This document shows, one piece after another, positions 9,674-17,572 of a DNA stretch of 64,000 bases (position 1 is its first letter; every line of letters begins with the position of its first letter). The position numbers were made by a program, and so were the translations under genes. The notes below the pieces were generated by a model. That model saw only the letters and a list, made by a program, of their open reading frames with translations. It was not told the DNA's origin and did not search any database. The DNA is from Enterobacter ludwigii (GTDB lineage Bacteria > Pseudomonadota > Gammaproteobacteria > Enterobacterales > Enterobacteriaceae): positions 248,159 to 312,158 of the forward strand of contig CEFQ01000004.1 in the NCBI GenBank assembly GCA_900068845.1, written 5' to 3'.

Positions 9674-11551
9674 ATGAATTTCCGTAATTTCGAAGCAGAA
9701 GAAAAGCTGTTTGCCCGCCGTGCGATTGTCGCTTTTGCCCTGGTTGTCATCTGCTTTACCATTTTAGGCATCAACCTGTATCGTCTGCAGGTCGATCAGC
9801 ACAGCTATTATCAAACGCGATCGAACGAAAACGACATCAAAATGATCCCCATCGCGCCCACGCGCGGGTTGATCTTCGATCGCAACGGCATTCCGCTGGT
9901 GCGCAACGTCAGTTGGTACGACATTCACATCACGCCGTACAAAATCGACAACATGCAGGAGACGCTGAAAGCGCTGACGCCAATTGTCGATCTCACGCCA
10001 GAAGAAATTGAAACCTTCGAACACGAACTCAAGCAGAACAGCCGCTACAAGCCGGTCGAACTGAAAGCGGAACTGACTGACGAAGAAGTGGCGCGCTTCG
10101 CCGTCAATCAATTCCGCTTTAGCGGCGTCACCGTCGATACCTATCAGGATCGGGAATATCCGTACGGCGCCGATCTGGCGCACGTGCTTGGCTACGTCTC
10201 AAAAATCAACGATAACGACTACAAACGCCTGAACGCACAGGGCGTTGGCGAGAATTATGCCGCTGACCACAATATCGGAAAGCAGGGCATTGAAGGCTAT
10301 TACGAATCGCTGCTGCACGGTAAAACCGGCTATCAGGAAGTGGAAGTCGATAACCACGGCCGCATCGTGCGCGTGCTGAAAGAGGTGCCGCCGGTTGCCG
10401 GTCAGAACATCACGCTGACGCTCGATCTGCATCTGCAGCAGTATGTTGAGAGCCAGCTGGCGGGACAACGCGCCGCCGCGCTGATTGAAGATCCGCACGA
10501 CGGTAGCGTGCTGGCGATGGTCTCCGCACCGAGCTACGATCCCAATCCGTTCGTCAAAGGGATCAGTTACAAAGCCTACAAAACCCTGCTGCAGGATAAA
10601 GACCTGCCGCTGATCAACCGCGTCACCCAGGGCTTGTATCCGCCGGCTTCCACGGTGAAGCCTTACATGGCGATGTCGGCATTGCTTAACAAAGTGATCA
10701 CCCCAAGTACCACTTTCTTCGGCGCGCCCACCTGGACGCTGCCGGGCACCGATCGCAAATATCGCGACTGGAAAAAATCGGGCCACGGCATGCTGGATGT
10801 GACGCGCGCCATTGAGGAATCTGCCGACACCTTCTTCTATCAGGTGGCGTTCATGATGGGTATCGATCGCATCCACACCATGCTAAGCCAGTTTGGCTAT
10901 GGCAAATCGACCGGCATCGATCTCAACGAAGAGTACGCCGGATTATTGCCGAGCCGCGAATGGAAGCAGAAGGTACATAAACATGTGTGGTATCAGGGCG
11001 ATACCGTTTCGGTCGGCATTGGACAAGGTTACTGGGTGGCGACGCCGATTCAGATGGTAAAAGCAATGGTGGCGCTGATCAACAACGGCCGGGTGATCAA
11101 TCCGCACCTGCTGGAGAAATCGCAGCGTGGCACGGTGGTGCAGCCGTATCAGGCTAAATTACCGCAGCCGCAGATTGGCGATGCCAAATCGCCGTACTGG
11201 TCGCTGGTGCGTCACGCCATGTTCGGTATGGCAAATGCGCCGAACGGTACCGGCTACAAATACTTCCACACCGCGCCTTACGGCATTGCGGCGAAATCGG
11301 GCACATCGCAGGTATTCAGCCTCAAGCAGAACCAGGTGTATAACGCCAAAATGACGCCGATGCGCCTGCGTGACCACATCTTCTACACCGCATTTGCGCC
11401 GTTTAACGATCCCAAAGTGGCGGTGGCGTTGATTCTGGAAAACGGCGGCAACGAAGGCGTCACCGCGGCGCCGCTGATGCGTAATATTCTCGACCATATC
11501 TTTGTACCGGAAGCCACTGCGCCGCCGGTGATCACCGCGGCGGCGCAGTAA
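9674..11551 (+). CDS. Second PBP2-type peptidoglycan D,D-transpeptidase (MrdA paralogue)
   Basis: A class B penicillin-binding protein for elongation-type peptidoglycan synthesis, 625 residues against about 633 for E. coli PBP2. It has a short cytoplasmic N-terminus, one membrane anchor (about residues 18-38), a pedestal domain beginning IAPTRGLIFDRNG, and the transpeptidase motifs SxxK (STVK), SxN-type (SADTFFY) and KSGT. The canonical mrdA is normally beside rodA and dacA, and neither is here, so this is probably an extra copy. Salmonella has similar extra PBPs used in acidic conditions. It appears monocistronic. Catalytic residues are intact. Confidence 0.88.
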   Translation: MNFRNFEAEEKLFARRAIVAFALVVICFTILGINLYRLQVDQHSYYQTRSNENDIKMIPIAPTRGLIFDRNGIPLVRNVSWYDIHITPYKIDNMQETLKALTPIVDLTPEEIETFEHELKQNSRYKPVELKAELTDEEVARFAVNQFRFSGVTVDTYQDREYPYGADLAHVLGYVSKINDNDYKRLNAQGVGENYAADHNIGKQGIEGYYESLLHGKTGYQEVEVDNHGRIVRVLKEVPPVAGQNITLTLDLHLQQYVESQLAGQRAAALIEDPHDGSVLAMVSAPSYDPNPFVKGISYKAYKTLLQDKDLPLINRVTQGLYPPASTVKPYMAMSALLNKVITPSTTFFGAPTWTLPGTDRKYRDWKKSGHGMLDVTRAIEESADTFFYQVAFMMGIDRIHTMLSQFGYGKSTGIDLNEEYAGLLPSREWKQKVHKHVWYQGDTVSVGIGQGYWVATPIQMVKAMVALINNGRVINPHLLEKSQRGTVVQPYQAKLPQPQIGDAKSPYWSLVRHAMFGMANAPNGTGYKYFHTAPYGIAAKSGTSQVFSLKQNQVYNAKMTPMRLRDHIFYTAFAPFNDPKVAVALILENGGNEGVTAAPLMRNILDHIFVPEATAPPVITAAAQ

Positions 11552-11560
11552 AAAAGAGAA

Positions 11561-12883
11561 TTATTCCTCTTTCAACGCATCGGTAACATGGCTGATGGCG
11601 CGCACCACTTCGCTGGAACTGCCGCGAATATCGGCCATCATACCGCCAGCTTCTTGCGCTAACACCACGCCGTGATCGGCGCGTTTGAGGTTCGATGCAA
11701 TGCCTTTCAGCGCTTTCTCGGCCAGCGTATGGTTCTGCTGCACCATACTCTCAATCTCGGTAGTGGCGCGGTTAATGTTGGCCGCCAGCGTGCGCACTTC
11801 ATTGGCAACCACGGCAAAGCTGCGACCATGCTGACCGGCGCGCGCCGCTTCCACCGCCGCGTTAAGCGCCAGTAGATTGGTTTGATCGGCAATACGGCGA
11901 ATGCTTTCCACAATGGCGCCAATACGATCGGAGGATTCGCTCAGATCGTTGATATCGCCCGAAATACCGTGCAGTTCGCCCGCCAAATCATTCATGGTCT
12001 GCACGCTGTTCTCAATGACCGTGGCGCCCAGTCGCGTGCTTTCGCTGGTTTGCAGCGCGGTTTGATACGCCTGCTGCGCCGCTTCGCGCTCTTGCTGATT
12101 TTTCTCCACCTGCGCGGTGACATCGGTGGCGAATTTCACCACTTTGTACAGTTCGCCAGCTTCGTTAAACACCGGATTATAGGTAGCGCGCAGCCACACG
12201 GTTTGGCCGCGTTTATTCACGCGCTGGAACTGGCCGGAGATAAATTCGCCCTGATTGAGCTTGTGCCAAAAGCGGCGATATTCGTCGCTGTTACGCATTT
12301 CGGGTGGGCAAAACTGGCGGTGATGAACACCGATCACTTCTGCCGCGCTGTATCCCAGGGTTTTCAGGAAGTTGTCATTGGTCATCAACACTTCGCCCTT
12401 CAAATTGAAGGCAATCACCGCCATCGAACGCTCTATTGCGGTGGTCATGGCGCGCTGCTCCTGCGCATCCATAATGCGTGCGGTGATATCGCTCGCCAGC
12501 TTGACGATTTTTACCACCCGACCGCTGCGATCCTGCACCGGCACATAGTTGGCTTCCAGCCAGATAGGACGGCTGTGTTTCGCCACGCGCAGGAATTTGT
12601 CGCTGAAGCCTTCACCGCGATTGAGACGACGCCAGAAGTCGCGATATTGTGGCGAATTAATCAAATCTGCGGTGCAGAACAGGCTGTGATGCTGGCCAAC
12701 GATCTCTTTAAGCGTATAGCCCATGCGCTCCAGAAACAGTTCGTTAGCGGTAAGGATTTTGCCATCTGGGGTGAATTCGACCATGGCGATAGCGTCCTGC
12801 AACGAACTGAGCGTTGCCATGCTATGACTGCGTTTCTGCCACGCGAGGCGCGACATGATGCCTGATGTAATTGTACTGAACAT
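11561..12883 (-). CDS. Soluble double-PAS methyl-accepting chemotaxis protein (BdlA-like)
   Basis: 440 residues with two successive PAS domains (about residues 28-135 and 150-260) and a C-terminal chemoreceptor signalling hairpin whose tip [20 protein letters not shown] is clearly conserved. No transmembrane segment or periplasmic domain is seen, so it should be cytosolic. PAS-PAS-MCP proteins of this layout include BdlA of Pseudomonas, which couples redox or c-di-GMP signals to biofilm dispersal. The protein ends soon after the signalling tip, leaving a short returning helix. It could also be annotated Aer-like, but Aer has a membrane anchor. It faces the PBP gene tail to tail. Confidence 0.88.
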   Translation of the reverse strand: MFSTITSGIMSRLAWQKRSHSMATLSSLQDAIAMVEFTPDGKILTANELFLERMGYTLKEIVGQHHSLFCTADLINSPQYRDFWRRLNRGEGFSDKFLRVAKHSRPIWLEANYVPVQDRSGRVVKIVKLASDITARIMDAQEQRAMTTAIERSMAVIAFNLKGEVLMTNDNFLKTLGYSAAEVIGVHHRQFCPPEMRNSDEYRRFWHKLNQGEFISGQFQRVNKRGQTVWLRATYNPVFNEAGELYKVVKFATDVTAQVEKNQQEREAAQQAYQTALQTSESTRLGATVIENSVQTMNDLAGELHGISGDINDLSESSDRIGAIVESIRRIADQTNLLALNAAVEAARAGQHGRSFAVVANEVRTLAANINRATTEIESMVQQNHTLAEKALKGIASNLKRADHGVVLAQEAGGMMADIRGSSSEVVRAISHVTDALKEE

Positions 12884-13077
12884 GGTGGACCTTATTATTG
12901 GTATGAGATGTCAGCACGGTTATCGGCATAAATGCTTAAATATTCACCGATAACAGCGATAGGCGGCATGATTTTTTACCACTTGGTCTGGTGGTTGCTT
13001 TAAAAGGCATCAGTCAGCGATTTTTTGCCGAAAAGCGTTTGACGGTGCGGTCTGAGTAAGGTTTAATGCGCCCCGTT

Positions 13078-13153
13078 GCCCGGATAGCTCAGTCGGTAGA
13101 GCAGGGGATTGAAAATCCCCGTGTCCGTGGTTCGATTCCGCGTCCGGGCACCA
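13078..13153 (+). tRNA. tRNA-Phe (GAA)
   Basis: A 76-base gene including the encoded CCA, almost identical to E. coli tRNA-Phe. The acceptor GCCCGGA/TCCGGGC, D arm, anticodon loop TTGAAAA with GAA, and TTCGATT T-loop are all present. Its 3' end points into the decayed ICE, the usual orientation for an element integrated at a tRNA 3' end. Confidence 0.97.
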
Positions 13154-13162
13154 ACATCTAGA

Positions 13163-13188
13163 AAACCCAGCTTATGGCTGGGTTTTTG
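13163..13188 (+). terminator. Intrinsic terminator of tRNA-Phe
   Basis: AAACCCAGC and GCTGGGTTT pair around a TTAT loop, followed by a T-run. It begins ten bases after the tRNA. Confidence 0.85.
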
Positions 13189-13309
13189 CTTTTCTGATCC
13201 AGCTCATCTGTAAACTGACCCAATCAATACATCAAGAAAGGCGCGAACCGCGTCCTTGAGCGGGATGTATTCCTCTTTGACGGGTAAAGGCACTTCGAAA
13301 ATGTCTGCG

Positions 13310-13546
13310 TTAACTGGTGAACATCCAGATGCTGACGATCAGTAAAGCCACAGACCGCATATCAAATTGGGCAAGCGCGGCATCCCTGACTTTAGTATTT
13401 GCCCAGCCATGCCAGACATCTAGCGCCGCCCATGCTGCCCAGAAAAACAGTACGCACAGTAGTAGCCCTACGGACACCAGATACAGAACGCTAATATCGA
13501 TGTTGCCGGATGCCGTTTTAAACGCGTTGATCTGCGCGGCGGTCAT
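13310..13546 (-). CDS. ICE membrane protein, TIGR03758 (DUF3262) family
   Basis: A 78-residue integral membrane protein starting MTAAQINAFKTASGN, with two hydrophobic segments (about residues 19-41 and 62-77). It matches the small protein that follows RAQPRD in the type-G conjugation modules of PFGI-1/SPI-7-like ICEs. The frame is intact. Its ATG overlaps, in an ATGA arrangement, the stop that the RAQPRD gene would use in its original frame. The genes expected next (TIGR03745, TIGR03750 and so on) are absent; the remnant ends here, about 150 bases from tRNA-Phe. Confidence 0.7.
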   Translation of the reverse strand: MTAAQINAFKTASGNIDISVLYLVSVGLLLCVLFFWAAWAALDVWHGWANTKVRDAALAQFDMRSVALLIVSIWMFTS

Positions 13547-13873
13547 CGCCATAGCGGACGGCCTCGCGTGTAGTCGCCGCTGACCTTGCCGTATCCAGCG
13601 GCTGCGACGCGAAGGCTGTGTGTAACGGTTGATGCCAATACGCATGGTGTTGAGGTCTTCGTTGGCTTTCTTGTAATCGAACAGGTAACGGCGGCGGTTA
13701 TTGGGATCGGACTGCGCAGCGACGGTGCGGGCGCGGTCGAGGGATAGCTGGACTTGGTCGAGTAGGCGTTGAGTGGTGGCGAGTTCGTCGAGTTCAGCAG
13801 CTTGAACTATGGAGACGAAGAAGAATGATAATAATAAAGTGGCTAATGATTGATAGATGGTAGCAGCGTTCAT
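13543..13873 (-). pseudogene. RAQPRD-family ICE protein, frameshifted
   Basis: The N-terminal part is a Sec-targeted protein (signal about residues 1-25, VQAAE) with the family-typical DELATTQRLLDQVQLSLDRAR and FDYKKANEDLNTMR stretch. After INRYTQPS the reading frame is lost. The signature resembling RAQPRD (AQPLD) is in one alternative frame and a GDYTR-like end plus stop in another, so at least two small indels are implied. As read now, the frame runs through into the TIGR03758 gene, giving a 187-residue fusion that is probably an artefact of decay. Confidence 0.65.
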
Positions 13874-13957
13874 ATGGCTTCTCTTTAGATGAGAGAAGTC
13901 ATATGAATAGCATTAGGGATTAAACATCATTAAATACTATTTTTTAGTTATAGGGAT

Positions 13958-14500
13958 TTAATTCCATCCTTCACTTTGCTTGTTCTTACGGTAATTATAA
14001 GTGAATTTTTCACCATAAGCGGAAGTGAATTGAATTCTAAAATTGAAACGTTCGTTTTGTAGCAGTTGTTCTTTTAAAGATAATATTGTCTGACTCATGC
14101 CGCATAGTCCCTTAGCATTTTCGTTAGCCTCAATGAAAAAGCTTTCCTTGTCTTTTATTAGGAAGTCGTTTTGTCTCGGTGTCGCATATAAGAAACAACT
14201 AGCATCAAGGCCAAGCATGTTTATGGCAGAATAGAAATCGCCAAAATTTGATTTTCTAACAGGCTCTCCATCTATAGTTACTAATGTTTTATGAACAATT
14301 GCATTGCCCAATCCTCCATTGTAAAAATAAATTCCGTTTCTTTTTGTTTCGCTTCTTCCATCAATAGAGTAGTAAGCCGTTATTTGGGGCCTCAACGAAG
14401 TTTTGTAAAAGTCTCGTTGAAGCCATAGCTGAGAGCATGTCGCTAATAATGCAAATGTAGCGATTATTGTAGCTGCATTCCTTTTGAAAAAGTTAAACAA
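13958..14500 (-). CDS. Unknown membrane-anchored protein, cargo module second gene
   Basis: 180 residues with one N-terminal membrane segment (about residues 8-26, AATIIATFALLATCSQLWL) followed by a soluble domain of about 150 residues holding three cysteines. It is not recognised. It starts at TTG, and the SD GAGGA lies across the stop codon of the preceding gene, so the two are probably translationally coupled. The DNA is clearly more AT-rich than the flanking ICE genes. The frame is intact although the neighbouring conjugation genes are broken. Function unknown. Confidence 0.75.
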   Translation of the reverse strand: MFNFFKRNAATIIATFALLATCSQLWLQRDFYKTSLRPQITAYYSIDGRSETKRNGIYFYNGGLGNAIVHKTLVTIDGEPVRKSNFGDFYSAINMLGLDASCFLYATPRQNDFLIKDKESFFIEANENAKGLCGMSQTILSLKEQLLQNERFNFRIQFTSAYGEKFTYNYRKNKQSEGWN

Positions 14501-14506
14501 GGTTAG

Positions 14507-15148
14507 TTATCCTCGATTGTTATTTTCGGGTGTGTAAGTGGGGTCAAGGAATTTGGCTGTGACATCAATCATCGTCGAAGAATAAAAACTTCTAAATGCC
14601 AAATAACCTACAATGGAAAACATTACAGGTATAGTTATGTTGACTATAACCTCCATAATGAAATTTATGACCCCTCCATTTTTAATTATTGAAGGGAAAT
14701 TTGAATCGTATATGGTTAGAAAATAATCATAAGATATATCGCTGAATATTTTTGTAAACCAGTACATCACAAGTATAACTATTAAAAAACCCAGTTGTTT
14801 TAATTTTCTTTTCCAACCCTTCCTCCATCCTTCATCGACAATAACACGAATTTCTCCGCTATCTTCCGATAATTTTAATGCATGAATATATCTTTGCACA
14901 GTTAGAAAATTTAGAATTGCTTTTTGAGGTAATGGATGGTTCACTAATATTTCAATATCATAACAGTCCGTTCCTTTCACTCCGTAAATTACCGAAAAGA
15001 GATACTCAACAACTAACTTGTTACTGCTAGCATTCGAGATTTCTTTATTCAACTCCAAAACTAAAGAGCTTTTATCTTTATTAGCATTATGTCTATAAAC
15101 TAAAAAACTAACGATCCATGTGAGAGCTGAGATTAATGCGGTAGTCAT
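14507..15148 (-). CDS. Unknown multi-pass membrane protein, cargo module first gene
   Basis: 213 residues from the ATG at 15148; the frame is open to 15247, so a longer start cannot be excluded, and no strong SD is seen. It has a hydrophobic N-terminus (about residues 1-18), a cytoplasmic-looking region of about 95 residues with the basic stretch GWRKGWKRKLK, then two or three membrane segments (about 115-132 and 160-190). It is not recognised. It is AT-rich and intact, and its stop lies six bases before the start of the next gene. It sits between DUF4400 and RAQPRD, a point where ICEs of this family can carry inserted genes. Confidence 0.72.
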   Translation of the reverse strand: MTTALISALTWIVSFLVYRHNANKDKSSLVLELNKEISNASSNKLVVEYLFSVIYGVKGTDCYDIEILVNHPLPQKAILNFLTVQRYIHALKLSEDSGEIRVIVDEGWRKGWKRKLKQLGFLIVILVMYWFTKIFSDISYDYFLTIYDSNFPSIIKNGGVINFIMEVIVNITIPVMFSIVGYLAFRSFYSSTMIDVTAKFLDPTYTPENNNRG

Positions 15149-15277
15149 TTTATGAATTGCAATCCATGAGAAATATTTGATAGTTCCATACCTTAGTTTA
15201 TTTTCTGCCACGCTGCCACAGCAGCCTGCCTGCTGACGACAGGGCACAAAGTCGAACTTTGCACGCTGTCGTCCAGC

Positions 15278-16009
15278 TTAGAGGTACTTCTTAAATGATG
15301 CCGTCAACACCTCTAGTGCCATTCCCAGCATCAGCGCAGCAGGCAGCAATAGCAGATTTGTGTACACAGCCGGATACGCCATGCAGGTACATAGAACGCG
15401 GGTTTAACTAAGCGTTTAGCATGGTGATATACAAAGCTTGATTCATACGCCGCGTCATAACGCCGCAGATCTCGCCGTCCCAGACCATCAACCACCGCAA
15501 CCAGCACTACCATCAGAAACAATGATATTGATAGCACCAGAATCTTCACTCGGATCAGCATCACTACAGCAACATAAAACGTTGCTAGAATATTTTCCTG
15601 CAACGCCGAAGCTAGCCAGCGGCTACCGGCACTCAATCCGCTTTCCACTGTCTGATTTTGTTGAGCGATTAATTCTTGCAAGCCGCTGTTAACAACCAGC
15701 CACTGATAAACCTGAGTTACCCAGGCAGTGACCGTTATTGTGGGCGGTGACAACAGCAGGCTGCGCGTGAACTCTGTAGAGAGAAAAACCGCTCTCAATC
15801 TGCATGACTTCCTGACTATGCGCCGCACCTTGATCTGGCCAGAAGAAAGCAATGCCGATGTACTCCATTACCAAGCTGAAAAATAGCGAAGCCAGTAACA
15901 TGCCGATCAGCTGCCACGGCCAACACCATAACAGATTAAACATAAAGCCATGCTCTTTAGGCTGCTGAACGCGTGCTGGCGCCGCCGTGGTGTTGGGTGG
16001 TGGCATCAT
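15278..16009 (-). pseudogene. ICE membrane protein DUF4400/TIGR03747, multiply frameshifted
   Basis: Three pieces of one protein lie in three frames. The N-terminus (from 16009) has a membrane segment and the family-typical GIAFFWPDQGAAHSQEVM. The middle contains the VDGLGRRDLRRYDAAYESS and YHHAKRLVKPA signature. The C-terminus, YTNLLLLPAALMLGMALEV, ends at the stop at 15278-15280. Frame changes fall near 15785 and near 15380. In intact ICEs this protein follows TraD, and it does so here. Confidence 0.75.
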
Positions 16010-16385
16010 TCACCTCCCGGCGGTTCTGCACCTGTAGCGACAGACCACCATGCTTCACTAGTGAGGTAATTACGGCGCATCTCAGCAGCGATCTTCTGCA
16101 GCTTTCTTGCATCAAATTGGTTTTATCAGCAGCAGGTAGCGGCATACGAATCTTCCACAGCTGACCGCCTTCAAGCAGCGCAACAGCCTGGATTTCGGGC
16201 AGATCAATGATGTCAACCGGAGTGATAATTGGCGTTTTCTCCATGCTCAAACGGTCCTGAGTGTTGGAGGTAAAACAGGTGCCTTGCTCTTGGTTGGTGA
16301 TATCGGTGTAACCCGAAACTAACGTTTTTGAATACATATCTATTTCGGGCAACTGGCTGGTGAGCAGCTCGGCGGTGCGATTATG
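15957..16385 (-). pseudogene. C-terminal remnant of the conjugative coupling protein TraD
   Basis: The segment TAELLTSQLPEID, then FTSNTQDRLSMEKTPIITP and LLEGGQLWKIRMPLP matches the end of the SXT/PFGI-1-type TraD ATPase. The whole ATPase domain is missing. Directly upstream on the same strand the sequence switches to lytic transglycosylase coding, so a deletion of more than 1.5 kb has joined the two. The remnant overlaps the start of the DUF4400 gene by 53 bases. Confidence 0.65.
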
Positions 16386-16736
16386 TTGAGCTGAAGCGAT
16401 GGTCATTCCAGCCGAGATTGACCTGTGCGATGACGAAATCGATTCTTATTAGCGGATGAAATTTAATGAATTGCTGAAGTGTCTACTAAGCAGCTTGACT
16501 GCTCTTGTAGCGATAGTCTTTACCTGCGATGTTGATTGTCCATGCCGTGGGCATGTGACGTGCGGCAGTTTGCGCGATGATTCAGCCAATGCCAGCGAGT
16601 AAAGTGATTCAGCAGGAACGCCATGCTGCAGCGCGACTTTCTGATAACCCGATGGCACGCTTTGCATGCTGATATATGCCATATAGCTGTCTGTACTCAG
16701 CAACAGAGCGGCGGTTAGAACGCAGCTATATGGCAT
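16386..16736 (-). pseudogene. ICE lytic transglycosylase (SLT-type), broken
   Basis: The N-terminal part includes a signal-like segment and the family-typical VPSGYQKVALQHGVPAESLY and LALAESS, where the catalytic glutamate is in AES. Downstream coding is scattered over other frames: TINIAGKDYRYKSSQAA-type sequence, then AQVNLGWN near 16410-16430, the conserved QVNLGWN of this family. It is joined to the TraD remnant by a deletion. In intact elements this enzyme opens the cell wall for the conjugation channel. Confidence 0.6.
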
Positions 16737-17299
16737 CCGCTTTCCCCCTGTTGAAGAAGCACCCGCATGATGCCATTGTCGAAGCGCAGCCAGCGGCCAG
16801 CATCGTGGTTCAGGGTTATACGGCGCTCGCGAACTTGTTTAGCGGGAATGCGTTGCTGTTGCGTCCAGTTACGGAGTTTCTGATCGCTGACTTCACTATC
16901 AACAAGGTAGATATCAACGGGACGTTTATCGGCGAGAACGGCGGAGAGTCGGGCATCACACCGCTGGCAATCTGCTTCGCGCACGAACAGCGCTAAGCGA
17001 CCGCCTGAGTCATGTGCGATGCCTGCGGCGTTGCTCATATTAACCGGCAGCATGTTGGGCATCTGGCGTTTCCAGGCAGCATCAACTTCGCGCTGGAATT
17101 TGAGCTCCTTTTCGGTGCGCTCGTATTCTTGTTTAACCCAGAGGTCGGCGTAGTGAAGACGTTCTGCGTCGTTGCGGACTTCAATTCCCAATGCAGACAT
17201 TGGATCTAGATTTGGAGATTGAATGCCCCGAACACCTTTCATAATAAGGTCATAACGATGGTTTTCTCGTTCGCTCATTTCACCAGGAGTGGACTGCAA
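16715..17299 (-). pseudogene. ICE periplasmic protein TIGR03759, probably broken at both ends
   Basis: 194 residues with the family hallmarks SPNLDPMSALGIEVR, a basic/acidic helix, ALFVREADCQRCDARL (a thioredoxin-like CxxC) and ITLNHDAGRWL. The open frame starts at TTG 17299, but coding-like sequence ending in an APAYGS signal-cleavage-like segment continues upstream to a run of eight A on the + strand (17382-17389), beyond which the matching frame is shifted. The C-terminus after GRWL also departs from the family. It is the first conserved gene of the remnant conjugation module and is followed by the transglycosylase, as in intact ICEs. Confidence 0.65.
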
Positions 17300-17572
17300 A
17301 TCGCTAAAAATTAGGCTATTAGTATTTATATTTGTTGAGTTATAAGCAGACTCTTTATTGTCAGAGCCATAAGCAGGAGCGAAAAAAAACGATCATGAAC
17401 TCGTTAGCAATGACTTTATTATTCTTAACCTAACCCCATAGAAGTGAAGATATGATTGAGGTTATTTTAATGGATGGTGCTGTTGAATAACAAAATGAAA
17501 ATTAGAACTGAAATGTAATTTATGGGGCGGTTTTTGAACGCCACCTGCTGATGAGATGGCGTGGGTGATTTA
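17300..17572. other. Gap between ICE TIGR03759 remnant and the OLD nuclease gene
   Basis: AT-rich sequence. On the minus strand, 17300-17400 encodes a probable lost signal peptide of the TIGR03759 protein, interrupted at the homopolymer of eight A. The rest (about 17400-17572) shows no gene. Confidence 0.4.

Noticed and set aside
11882..12865. Long + strand ORF (327 codons) opposite the chemoreceptor gene
   Set aside because: Exact shadow of the PAS-MCP gene; no start signal or motif.
13163..13188. tRNA-proximal hairpin considered as ICE attachment core
   Set aside because: It is a standard tRNA terminator with a T-run; no second copy of it or of the tRNA 3' end was spotted by eye near 21 kb.
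13190..13309. Minus-strand frame of about 34 codons ending VRAFLDVL..., resembling the end of a LysR protein
   Set aside because: Too short and without a start or other domain; may be scrap DNA at the ICE edge.
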